Source: Azolla caroliniana (lineage: Eukaryota; Polypodiophyta). Taken from it: a stretch of 64,000 nt of DNA. The notes beneath the pieces are model-generated. The model ran no database searches. It was not told the origin of the DNA and saw only the letters and a list, made by a program, of their open reading frames with translations. The DNA lies in the NCBI GenBank assembly GCA_043228905.1, contig JBHGNT010000012.1:12524001-12588000 (forward strand), written 5' to 3'. The position numbers and the translations under genes are program-made. Position 1 is the stretch's first letter. Each line of letters opens with the position of its first letter. Positions 31,412-41,399 of this stretch are shown here, one piece after another.

Positions 31412-32100
31412 CTACCGCCAGCGTTCTTCTTCTTCCTCCCGGTTGCTTCGTGGTTCAATTTGCCTGACTGGTGGTTCTTGTCGATTTAACAAGTTATACT
31501 CACACCGTTCCATTGTGTGACTTCTGGAGTGGCAGAGCAAGCATTGGGAACGCATGGTGCATTCCAGCGCCGAATGTCCGGCATTCAGGCATGTCGTACA
31601 TTCAACTACTTGCCATAAACGGAGGTCCTCATCTGTCGGTAGTGCACGCTGAAGTGCGCCCATGGTTAGCCATGAACTTGAGTTTTCCATTTCCCGAACT
31701 CGGTTGATCACTTGTTTCTTCCTCCGGTGGTGTCCGGCTGAGCTGACTGTGGATCCGCTGGGACCGGATGAAACACTGTTGAATGTTCTCTGTTGGTTCC
31801 TGCCGGATACTGTAAAATAAGCCTAGGTACCATTTCCCGTTGGTTCATCTCCTTGTGAAAGAAATGCAAATTTTTTGTCTTTAATGTTTCAAACGTGGGG
31901 ATGGTGTTGGGATCTTGTGTTTGGTGCCATTTGGTGGCCGGTCCCTCCAAGGTCATGCCGAACTCTGCCCTTTTTGAGCGTTCCACTTCGGCTGCATTTA
32001 TGCGTTGGGACACATGGTTTGCCTCCCAGGTTTGTTGAAATGCATGGACGTGGGCTTCCGCGTCGTGAGCATCCCGGTATCTGGGATATTGGAACGACAT
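31412..32100 (-). pseudogene. second G3-like gag with two zinc knuckles
   Basis: Frame 31708-32100 starts MSFQYPRYRDAHDAEAHVHA and parallels G3a gag (FQQTWEANHVSQR, GMTLEGPATKWHQTQD, FHKEMNQREMVPR), then shifts. Frame 31412-31711 has CTTCLNAGHSALEC and CLLCHSRSHTMERC, both CCHC, and an Arg/Glu-rich stretch. It is a distinct, diverged member of the family, truncated on both sides. G2a begins 62 bp upstream. Confidence 0.68.
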
Positions 32101-32161
32101 ATCGTCGTTTGGTGTCGGTGGTCTTTCCTCCTCCTCTGTCGGTGTCGGAGGTCTGTGATGA

Positions 32162-32454
32162 TGATAACAGATGATATATTATAAGAAGAGTAAGTAGAAG
32201 ATGGCTATGAGGCTTAAGACTGGCGTTGAACCAATTTGGTTCAACATAATGCCTAGTGCCTTCTTTTATAGTGTTCTCAGGAGTAATCTTGAATTTTCTA
32301 GAATGTTCTAGAGAAATCTGGAATATACATTAATTTCCTATAATAAAACTTAAATGAAAATAGTATCATGCGTATCACAATAGATGGTATAATGGTCAAG
32401 AGCTCGACCCATATAATATAAGGTCATGGGTTCGAGTCTTGCCATATCATGACA
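32162..32454 (-). repeat. G2a 3' LTR
   Basis: 293 bp. Carries a tRNA-like module at its 5' end (32383-32448), TATAAAA (minus) near 32255-32262, and the hairpin GTTGAACCA-nnn-TGGTTCAAC at 32225-32245 just downstream of it. Confidence 0.88.
32383..32448 (+). repeat. tRNA-like A/B-box module in G2 LTR
   Basis: Antisense to the element. TGGTATAATGG (32385-32395) fits the A-box TRGYNNARNGG in full. GGTTCGAGTCT (32429-32439) fits the B-box at 10 of 11, 33 bases apart. ATGG and CCAT at the ends and GACC/GGTC inside can pair like acceptor and anticodon stems. Found in all three G2 LTRs (also 37481-37546 and 42463-42528). Confidence 0.6.
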
Positions 32455-32470
32455 CTATCTCCCCCTTAAG

Positions 32471-32812
32471 ACAATGAGTGGAACGAGTCAGCGCTGATTG
32501 CATACTGAGTTTGTCCGGATACTTTCAGTGGAACTCATCAAGAGGATCCTGAGAATTGGCGACATGCTCGACGGGTTCCCAAGTACGATCACTCGGACTA
32601 TAGCCGAGCCAATCGACCAAATAATAAAGTTTGGTGCGAACAAGTTTGGAATCGAGGACAACAACAACTTCATACTCCGGGCTGGGTTCCAACTCAAGCG
32701 GGGGCGGCGGAGGTGTAACACGATCGGGAGTAGTGTTTGCTTTATAAGGTTCAAGAAGAGAGCTATGGAAAACCGGATGTATCTGAAGATGTAGAGGGAG
32801 ATCAAGGTGGAA
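32471..32812 (-). pseudogene. G2a integrase C-terminus with chromodomain
   Basis: The C-terminal end of the 162-residue frame 32525-33013 reads HPVFHSSLLEPYK, a proline run, then YEVVVVLDSKLVRTKLYYLV, DWLGYSPSDRTWEPVEHVAN and an FHRKYP-type end. This is a recognisable chromodomain with aromatic and W-E-P positions kept. Known role in chromoviruses: binding histone marks to steer integration. The frame is intact from the GPY module to the end. Confidence 0.82.
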
Positions 32813-33840
32813 CGTGACATCATTAACCTTACTAGTAATATGGAAAGGATCGAGTTGTCGATAATCCAACTTGTCGCATAGTCGAGTAGTCTTGATGTGA
32901 CGACGTAAGAGCCATAATCGATGTCTGATGGCAAAAGAAGAGGGAAGCCGATGACAATCTGCATAAGTCTTCTGTGTGTGTTGAGCATGTTGAAGATGAG
33001 TAGAGAGATCCATCTAGATCTTGCGTAGCCTCTCCAAATGATCCCCGACACGAGGATTGGTAGGTAGCTCCGGGGTGTCGATCACCGACCAACGAGGATG
33101 AGAACCGGTATAAGCGTAAAATGGGGAGACCCGAGTCAAGGAGTGAACAACATTATTATATGCAAACTCCACAAAGTGGAGAATCTCAGCCCAATCGTCC
33201 TATTGAAAACTCAAAAAACACCGGAAATATTGTTCCAGTGTTTGGTTTGTTCGTTCCGCCTACCCATCAGTCTGGGGATGGTAGCCGGAGGAGAGGTTGC
33301 AAGAGACCTTGAGCATCTCGAAGAGATGCTGCCAAAATTTGTAGACGAATTGAGGTCCTCGGTCACCGATGATACTGTCTAGGAGGCCATGATGCCGAAA
33401 TACCTCACGCATGACAAGGGCGGCGGTTTCCTCGTTAGTGATGGCCTTAGTACACGACACAAAATGTGTCGTCTTAGTATATCGATCGACGGCCGTTAAG
33501 ATAGCATCGAACCCCTTCGAGACCGGCAGATCTATGATAAAATCAAGACAAATAGATTGCCACGACTTACTTGGAATTGGTAAGGGTTCCAACAAGCCAT
33601 ATGGATGGTGTCGGGGCATCTTTGCTCAGCAGCAAGCATCACAAGTCCGAACGTGGTCGTCGACAAAACGTCGCATGTGGGGCCACCAAAAAGATCGTTG
33701 AACGAGATCCAACATCTTAGTACTACCGAAATGTCCTGCCGTATGGGTGTTGTGACAATTTTGGACGATTTGAAGGCGACAGGAGCAATCGGGGACATAT
33801 ACAAGCTTTTTAAAGAATAACAACCCATCATGATATTCGA
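32813..33840 (-). pseudogene. G2a integrase core
   Basis: Pieces in order from 33823: CRLQIVQNCHNTHTAGHFGS (His pair), MLDLVQRSFWWPHMRRFVDD, RTCDACC then a stop, WQSICLDFIIDLPVSKGFDA (first Asp), IIGDRGPQFVYKFWQHLFEM (second Asp), YHPQTDG, stop, AERTNQTLEQ (Glu), then HFVEFAYNNVVHSLT. Three in-frame stops in otherwise continuous similarity. Catalytic D, D, E are all present. Confidence 0.8.
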
Positions 33841-33844
33841 ATTG

Positions 33845-34969
33845 TCAGTAGTCCATACCTAGTTGTTGAGATTGAGAACAAGATGCCCAAGAGGTATCAA
33901 TGTGTGCTAGAATGTCTTGAGCGAAACTGTTTGTCTTCAAGTTCGCACGTATGGCATCGATAATCCGGGAATCCATTGGGGTGTGAAAAATCCGCGTTGT
34001 GTGCAATCGTGTTGGTCCCAAGATTACTTGCTTTTGATTATCAAACGTTAGATCACCAGGACGAGGTGCAAGATATGAATGCCGTGATAGCGCATTTGCT
34101 TTTCCTTGCTGCTTCCCTGGTCGATATGTGATTTTGAAGTCAAAACGCGTGAGGAATTGAGCCCACCGAGCTTTTCGTCGATTTAGCACCCGAGCATTCT
34201 GGAAATAAGCAAGATTTTTGTGATCACTAAAGACGATGACCTGATGTGGAGAGCCCTCTAAGAAATGCCGCCATTGTACAAAGGAATCCACGATGGCTAA
34301 TAACTCCTTGTCATGTATTTCATAGTTGATTTCCACGGCATCGAATTTGCGTGAATGAAAAGCCACAGGATGTAACTCTTCTTTATCTCCTTGTTGAGAA
34401 AGGATGCTACCGAGGGCGAAATTTGATGCGTCAGCCTCCATGATGAATGGTTTGTTTGTATGCAAATGAGCTAGAATAGGAGATGATTTAAAGGCTTTCT
34501 TAAGATTCCGAAAAGCCATGTCCACTTCATTGGACCAAAGAAAGGCTTGTCCCTTCTTCGTAAGTTGTGTCAGAGGTAAAATAATCTTTGAGTAATCCTG
34601 TATAAACTTGTGGTAGAAGTTAGCAAAAACTAGAAAACATTGTACATCTCGTACTGACCGTGGAATTTGCCACTCTAGCACAGTTTGGACTTTAGCTGGA
34701 TCCATGGAGATGCCTTTTGAGGAGATGACGTAGCCTAGAAATTCCACTTGCTTGCAGTCAAAGCTACAATTTTCTAGCTTGGCAAAAAGACCATTCTCAC
34801 AGAGTCGTTTTAGTACTAATAGTACATGAGAATCGTGCTCTTCTTGGGTCCTCAAATAAATGAATAGATCATCCAAATAGATGATCAAACAGATATCCAA
34901 GAGGTCTCTGAATATATCATTTTCCATGTGTTGGAAGACTGCGGGTGCATTGGTTAGACTGAACGGCAT
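33845..34969 (-). pseudogene. G2a RT C-terminal half and RNase H
   Basis: A 374-residue frame, the longest in G2a: MPFSLTNAPAVFQHMENDIF, IIYLDDLFIYLRTQEEHDSH (catalytic YLDD at about residue 31), VEFLGYVISSKGISMDPAKV, PLTQLTKKGQAFLWSNEVDM, IMEADASNFALGSILSQQGD (RNase H), NYEIHDKELLAIVDSFVQWR, IVFSDHKNLAYFQ, RPGKQQGKANALSR. It ends with a stop before the integrase zinc region. Confidence 0.85.
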
Positions 34970-35464
34970 AACAATATATTTGAAATGCCCATACCGCGTG
35001 CGAAAGGCGGTCTTCCATTCATATCATGGTCAGATCTGCACGAGGTTATATGCTCCTCGTAGATCGATTTTTGTAAAAAACTTGGCACCATTAAGTCGCT
35101 CTGAAGGACTTGATATAAGAGGAAGTGCATACCTATTCCAGATGGTGACTTTCTTCTTGACAAAGAAGATGGGTGCACCGGCCGGAGATTTCGAATGACG
35201 GATGAACCCGCTTGCCAAGTTCTCCTCTATGTAGGCTCGAAGGACTTCTAACTCGGTGGGTGACAAGTTGTAAATTGGTCCCCATGGTGGCTCGGTTCCT
35301 GGTTGTAAATCGATGGGACAGTCATAGGGAAGGTGATGAGGAAGGGTACCGGCTTTTACCTTGTCAAATACATCGGCATAAGGATGATATTTAATTGGAA
35401 GTTGTACTGAGGAGTCCTTCTTAATAGTGCTGGAAGGATGTACTGATATTGCAAATAGGAACAT
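34970..35464 (-). pseudogene. G2a RT N-terminal half
   Basis: A 144-residue frame 35030-35464: HPYADVFDKVKAGTLPHHLP, YDCPIDLQPGTEPPWGPIYN, LRAYIEENLASGFIRHSKSP, AGAPIFFVKKK, then directly VTIWNRYALPLI and FFTKIDLRGAYNLVQI. The stretch usually between VKKK and VTIWNRY (about 15 residues) is missing in frame. Two stops follow NLVQI. The spacing and motifs resemble Tf1/sushi/Tcn1-type chromoviruses. Confidence 0.8.
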
Positions 35465-35530
35465 TGCCTCCTTGTGTCCTTCTTCGCGTAATTGATGGAG
35501 TGAAATGGTCGAAACTTGGTGAGTAGATTC

Positions 35531-35992
35531 TTAGGGTGGTCGATATCGGACTTCTCTTGTTCTCCAATCTATGGCTGGATTATGTAATTCAAACCAAGGT
35601 AATCCTAGGACAATGGGATGCCCTCGACTACTAATTATATTAAATGATATTACACACACAAAACTACCTAGGACAACTTGAATGGGTTCTGACTCTTCTA
35701 CAATATTCACGGAAGCAATGGGACGACCATCAATGACTACTACAGATGCGGGACAAGGAAGTTTTCTTAGGGATATCTGAGAAGCTTGGGCAAAATTTCG
35801 ATCCATGGAACAGGAATTAGCTCCAGAATCTAAGAGTGCTAGGACGGGTACTGGGGGAGTACTTTTAGTACTAACAATGACTTGGGCTAGGAACACATTG
35901 CTAACTTGCTTGGAAGGAATGGAACCACTAATGGGCTGTACAGATCTAGGGCTGCTGTCCAACCAAACGGCTCCTATTTTGGCTGGACTCAA
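35531..35992 (-). pseudogene. G2a protease
   Basis: A 153-residue frame: SIPSKQVSNVFLAQVIVSTK, VPVLALLDSGANSCSMDRNF (active-site DSGA), PIASVNIVEESEPIQVVLGS, GHPIVLGLPWFELHNPAIDW (ILG-type box). A stop separates it from RT and another from the nucleocapsid end of gag. Confidence 0.8.
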
Positions 35993-36008
35993 TCGTTTAA
36001 CTCTTCAT

Positions 36009-37056
36009 CTAATTGACTAAGGATTTCAAATTTGTTTGAGATACTTGGGCTATTAGTACTATGAATACTATCTGACACTCTATTAATACTATCAGACACT
36101 CCGAAGGGAAGAATTGATCGGGTTTAGTACAGGCGATGATTTGATTTACCTGTCTTCTTGGCCTATGGGGACAATTGATGGCGATATGCCTTGGTCCACC
36201 GCAATAAAGGCATAATCGATTGGCACGTCGTCGTTGCTTTTCTTCTTCTGATAACGGGCCGCGTCGACGCATGGTGTCGATCTCCATCGGTGTCGGAATA
36301 TTGGCTTGAGGTATATCGCGTGCAAATGGTTTAGCCGTGACTAAGGCCTATGTGGGTTCCAGCCGAGAGCGTGGTATTTGTAATTGACGCTCCGAACGCC
36401 GTTCGAAAAGGCGGTTGTCGCATCGGACCGCTCGACTGATTGCCTCCGTAAGAGACTTTGGTTCTTCGGGGAAGGTTAAAAGCGAGTAGACGGAAATCCG
36501 CCGCGTAGGCAGAGGCTGGACGATCGCCTTGACGCAATCTTCGGATCTTGTTGATCGCCGTCCTGATGTTGTCGGTATCTCCAAAGCAGGCTTTAAACTC
36601 ACCAATAAAATCTTCAAAGTTATTAAGCAAGGGTGATTGTTTTTCTAGAAGCGGAGCGAACCATGCCAAGGCTGAGCCGCTAAGTAACGTGCCTATTAGG
36701 CTGACTCGAGATGCATCAGTGGGATATCGGGAAGGATGCATCTGGATGACTAAGCGTACCTGATTAAGGAATCCCCGGAATTGCGATCGCGTTCCATCAA
36801 ATTTCACAGGAAGACCAATCTTGGGCTCTTTATGAAATCCTTGGGGACTTGATCCTTGTTGTTGCAACACGGCTTCGAGTTGTTGTACCCGTAATGCTAA
36901 CTCCCCATGTTGTTGCGTTTGTTGTTTCTCGAGAGCAATTTGTTGCAGATCCCCTATCAACCGTTGGTTTTCTTGTTCCAGGGCAACAAACTTTTCTTTT
37001 AGGCACTGTAACTCGGAGAAAACGGATTGATATTCTTGGGCGCTAACAGTAGCCAT
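36009..37056 (-). pseudogene. G2a gag with zinc knuckle
   Basis: Starts MATVSAQEYQSVFSELQCLK at 37056. N-terminal coiled coil to about residue 65 (ENQRLIGDLQQIALEKQQTQ), capsid core (KIGLPVKFDGTRSQFRGFLN, YPTDASRVSLIGTLLSGSAL, FGDTDNIRTAINKIRRLRQG). Near 36476 about 85 bp present in G2b are deleted, shifting the frame. The other frame continues EEPKSLTEAISRAVRCDNRL, and after a stop at about 36348, MEIDTMRRRGPLSEEEKQRR and CLYCGGPRHIAINC (C-x2-C-x4-H-x4-C). Confidence 0.8.
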
Positions 37057-37258
37057 AGTATAGGGAAAAGGGTAGGAGGATGAGGGAGAATGACAAGTAG
37101 GCTGGAGGAAAGGAAAAATTGGTTCAAACTGTCAGGAATAGTACTAAAGCAGAGATGGAATTAGTACTAAGAAGAGCAGTACTATTAGTACTAAGAGGAC
37201 GAGACTGCGTAAGATTCCCGAGAGAGGAAGTGAGAAGAGGAGAGAGAGAGAAAGATGA
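37057..37258 (-). other. G2a leader without tRNA primer site
   Basis: Between LTR and gag. The base after the LTR begins TCATCTTTCTCTCTCTC on the minus strand, with no TGG-starting tRNA primer site. In G2b the corresponding place is a long CT tract. Confidence 0.55.
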
Positions 37259-37552
37259 TGACAACAGCTAATATATTATGTGAAAAGATAAGTACAAAGC
37301 GGCTGAGAGGCTTAAGACTGGCGTTGAACCAATTTGGTTCAACATAATGCCTAGTGCCTTCTTTTATAGTGTTGTCAGGAGTAATCCTGAAACTTCTAGA
37401 ATGTTCGAGAGAAATCTGGAATATACATTACTTTCTTATAATAAAACATAAATGAAAATAATATCCTATGAATTACAATAGATGGTGTGATGGTTAAGAG
37501 CTCGACCCATATACCATAAGGTCATGGGTTCGAGTCTTGCCATATCATGACA
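37259..37552 (-). repeat. G2a 5' LTR
   Basis: 294 bp. tRNA-like module 37481-37546, hairpin 37323-37343, and minus-strand TATAAAA near 37352-37360. It abuts G1b integrase sequence at 37553. Confidence 0.88.
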
Positions 37553-38493
37553 TCATGAGTGATAGAGATCCAAAGTTTACTAGTGACTTCTGGACGCAAG
37601 TCTTCAAAAAGTTAGAAACTACATTGACCATGAGTTGCACAGATCATCGTGAATCCGATGGATAGATAGAACGAGTAAATCAAATTATTGAGGACATGCT
37701 TCGAGCATACGTTGGTGCAAAACCAACAAAATGGGAACGTTATCTCTCAATTTTGGAGTTTGCTTATAACAACTCCAAGCATACGTCGACGGGATATAAT
37801 CCTTCTATGTTGATGTATGGTTTTCAGCTACGAGCCCCGATTGATGTTAATATTCATCATGATGATTTGTGAAGTACGCAAAAATTTCTTCGGGATATGC
37901 ATGATATGTTGCATATTGCACGAGATAATATAAAACCAACTCAAGATAGAGCACGTTTTTATGCCGATCATCATAGGCAAACTCGTGTATTCAACCCTAG
38001 ACAGAAGGTATTTTTACGTGTACATCATAATTCTAAGACATTGTCTAAGGGTAAGTGCGCTATGTTAGCCCCACGGTTTTGTGGACCTTTTACAATCCTC
38101 AAACACATTGGGTCATCAGCCTACCGTCTCGCTCTTCCCGATGGAGTTGAAATTCATCTAGTTTTTCATGTGAGTCGTCTTAAAGAACTTCTAGGTTTTG
38201 GCGACAATACAGTTATAATTGAAACTCTGGTTACTTCTGAAGAATTATCTTCTAAACCACATGTACTAGAAAGAATTTTCGATGTTAAAATAAAAAAATT
38301 AGGTACTAAAGCAATCCGAGAATTTAAAATAAAATGGATGGATAAATCAATAAAAGATGCCACATGGGAATGCGAAAATACTGTCAGAACTAACTTCCCT
38401 AACTTTCCATTGCAAAAGTGCAATGTTTTAAAGAGGGGGGGAGTATGTTACGAGCATGACCATATAATATCCCGTGGTGAGAATTTACCGTAG
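37553..38493 (+). pseudogene. G1b integrase C-terminal half
   Basis: Begins at the second catalytic Asp (SDRDPKFTSDFWTQVFKKLE), has a stop before ERVNQIIEDMLRAYVG, another after HHDDL, then a 198-residue frame from 37897: MHDMLHIARDNIKPTQDRAR, FCGPFTILKHIGSSAYRLAL, HLVFHVSRLKELLGFGDNTV, FKIKWMDKSIKDATWECENT. Ends with LTR read-through. Confidence 0.8.
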
Positions 38494-38900
38494 TATTCTA
38501 TACACATGGATAAGTGTGAGGGTTAAACGAGAGTGTAAAGAAGGGGAGGATTACTTTTAATCCTCAGGATTGAGACAACCCATTAGGCCAAGTGTGAACT
38601 TTCTTGGGGACCTTGGGTATCGCTATAAATAAGAGGCCTAGCTACCCTCATTTCATAATCTTTTGACTACGTCAAGACTTTGTTCTTGTGGTGGGTCAAC
38701 TCTTGTGGCGAGCGCACCGGCACCAAGTATGACTGGACGCCATGACGATGGTATGGGACACCGATCGAGGCTCGAGTCCGTCTCGATCCCTTCTCTCGGG
38801 GGTGGTGGGATGGATCGGCATCCTTCTTTCTCTCTCTCCTTTCTTATTTCATATATATTATATGTTGATTATATGCTTAGATTAGATCATACCTCTAACC
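38446..38900 (+). repeat. G1b LTR
   Basis: Starts TGTTACGAGCATGACC after polypurine AAAGAGGGGGGGAG and has TATAAATAA near 38623-38631. It is followed by TGGTATCGGAGC (38903-38914), an iMet-type primer site closer to consensus than that of G1a. The last 80 bp diverge from the G1a LTR. Confidence 0.82.
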
Positions 38901-40499
38901 GTTGGTATCGGAGCTTATGTTTCTAATGTTTCTTTTGTTGGTTTTTGTTGTCTTCTTGATGGATGGTGATCGATCGACGTGCGGTCGATCTTGATCGAGA
39001 TAGCAATCAATAGAGGAACTTCAATAATTCTTTCTTGTTTTTTTCTGCTTTCTTCTCCCAATCTAATCATGTATAGTCAATATGTTTTTTCTTTATTGAT
39101 TCAATGATGTTGTAGTGGTAATGGATTGGCTGTATAAAACGTATTCATATGGGTATGAAATCAAAACCTCATTTGACATATATTTGATATGTGATTCGTG
39201 TCATATGCGTACGAGGTTAATACCTCAATTGTGTATTATGTTCACATACATACCTTACGTTCGTGTCTGAGGTCAATACCTCGATTTCTAAGTAAATGAT
39301 ATGCATTTGGTGTCGTATGCATAAGAGGTCAGTACCTCAATTGCGTATTCTGATTAACCCTTATTTTTGGATGTTTTGTGTGCATAGAGGCTATACGCCT
39401 TGATTACATATCCTGATTACATCATTATTGGCTATTTGATATTACGATTTTTTTAAATATATACATATGTGGTCACGTGTATACATATTTGATCATATAT
39501 ATGTGATAAATATGCATCTGTGTATATTAGTTATTATGTGATTTCTATAATCGAATGTTTCCTTTTCGGGGAAAGGATCTTGGTGGCCATCCTCACATTT
39601 TTGTGAGAATGGCGCGTAGTCACCATCCTTTTTTCAACAAATTTTTTGTTGACATCCCCGTTGGTCACTTCGATTTTGTTATGTAATGAAACGGTCTTCG
39701 CCACAATGATGTTGAGAACGTAGGGCTTGACCCACTTCATTTGAGGTCACTCTTATATAACCATGTTATGGGCCACGTGGGCCTACTACGAAAAGAGGGC
39801 TCATTTGGCTTGACCATTAGCTTGCACTTTGGCGTATGCCATCGTAATTATGAGATTGGAGGTTAGGTAACGTACCAACATAGTGTGTGGTAAACAAGAG
39901 GGAAATAAGGACTCTTGACATATATGTTTCATTTAAAAAAACATATATGGCCAAATGCCTCGTATATCTCTTATACGCATAAAACAACACGAGCAACCTA
40001 TTTGGTTAGTTCAAGTGTTTAATGCATTTCTTCTTGAGGTCTCGAGTTCATATATGACCAAGACCATACAACATTGTTGACACATATGACTATAATACAT
40101 GTTTAGACTCTAGGACTAAGTGCACTTCGGGGTCCTTGTAATAGAACTTATAGAACTGAACCTACATACGTGGGCACAAAAACATAGTTTATTGTTAACA
40201 TTTTTTTCCTGTATAAACTATTCATGACGCGAACATACATGGTTGAGCCTCGGGGGGCCTCCATAAAAAAATTGATATAGAGATCAGGGAAAGACATTCA
40301 TTTGTCACCCATGGTTTTTAAATCACCTTTGTGTTACCATAGTAACCTGATCTTGAACCTCATCTCATACGTCTAGGGGGCGATTGACGTGAGATCATGA
40401 TATCGATTAATGTTGGACCATGATATGTTTACATCATGACATGGTGTTATGACTATTTATTTGACCTTATCCTATTTCTTTGCCTGAAATTATCATTCA
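38901..40499 (+). other. G1b leader
   Basis: Homologous to the G1a leader. Contains GAGGTTAATACCTC (39213), GAGGTCAATACCTC (39269), GAGGTCAGTACCTC (39325), and a tRNA-like pair around 40003-40080. The palindromes are better preserved than the flanking sequence. Confidence 0.65.
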
Positions 40500-41335
40500 A
40501 TGGCTCATAATAACGACCCGATGTCTTCCACTCAAGCAGAAGGAACTCAAGGATATCCTCCTGGCCCAATCTCCATTGAGTCGTATTTCTTACAAATACA
40601 AAATTTTCTTAGTTTAACCGCTCATAAGATGTCCGAAGTTCGGCAATCTCAAAGTGCCCTCGAGGCACATGTCATTAATTTACAACGTGACACTAATAGA
40701 CTTGATGAGTGTCAGGGTGAACCATCATTTGTCGTAAAGCCATTTACGAGAGAAAAAAAGGAAAGAACGGAAGAAGCAATCTGCATGTGGCTGGGCCAAT
40801 GGGACTCTCATTTTGAGCTCTATACCACACTAGATAGTACGAAGATTACATATGTCGGTGGAGAACTAGGCGGTAAGGTCGCCGCCTGGTGGCGTGGACT
40901 CCGAACTTTGGGGAAATTGCCCGATACCTAGAAAGATTTTGGCACATTTTCCAAGGGCCAATTTTTGCAACCTCCCTCTCGAACCGAGGCAACACAAGCT
41001 TTAATGAACCTCTCTAGCAGGAAGTTTTCCTCGCTAGAAGACTATGTTCACCATGTTAGAACCTAAATCCAAAAATTGGGTCTAGAAGGGGACAATTGGT
41101 TGATAGCTTGTTTTGTCAATGGCATCCCCAATTCGAACTATCACTGGATAGTGCACGATAAGGATCCTAAATCCTTCAAAGAGGCCATTGCAATAGTTCT
41201 TCGCTATCAATCCACTTCAAAGGACCATAACAAACCCAACGAAGCGTCCGGGACTAAGCAGTCGCAATTCTCTGGGAAACGCAAGACACCCAACGAATTC
41301 ATGGATAGCGATTGTAAGTGACATCATCCTTTTTG
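40500..41335 (+). pseudogene. G1b gag
   Basis: Starts MAHNNDPMSSTQAEGTQGYP. It reads 143 residues to a TAG at 40929-40931 in PDT*KDFG, continues SRTEATQALMNLSSRKFSSL, stop, then from 41076 MGLEGDNWLIACFVNGIPNS (Trp present where G1a has a stop) to FMDSDCK and TGA. The zinc knuckle that follows is lost to stops (HHPFCVFF). Confidence 0.8.
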
Positions 41336-41399
41336 TGTATTCTTCTAATAAAAGGGTCATACAAAAGAGCAATATCGAAAGCTCCAACAACAAAACAAA

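Larger units (their letters stand above)
32162..37552 (-). mobile_element. G2a: chromodomain-bearing Ty3/gypsy element
   Basis: A 5,391-bp minus-strand element. LTRs at 32162-32454 and 37259-37552 begin TGTCATGATATGGC and end TGTTrTCA. The polypurine tract CTTAAGGGGGAGATAG abuts the 3' LTR (32455-32470). Order: gag, protease, RT, RNase H, integrase, chromodomain. No matching 5-bp flanks were found (GATGA left, TCATG right), so one end may have been rearranged. Multiple stops and deletions; inactive. A second copy (G2b) is at 42457-44090 in opposite orientation. Confidence 0.88.

Noticed and set aside
32383-32448. A functional tRNA gene
   Set aside because: Box matches are good but stems are incomplete, no sensible anticodon loop, and the same sequence recurs at the same LTR position, so it is an element part.
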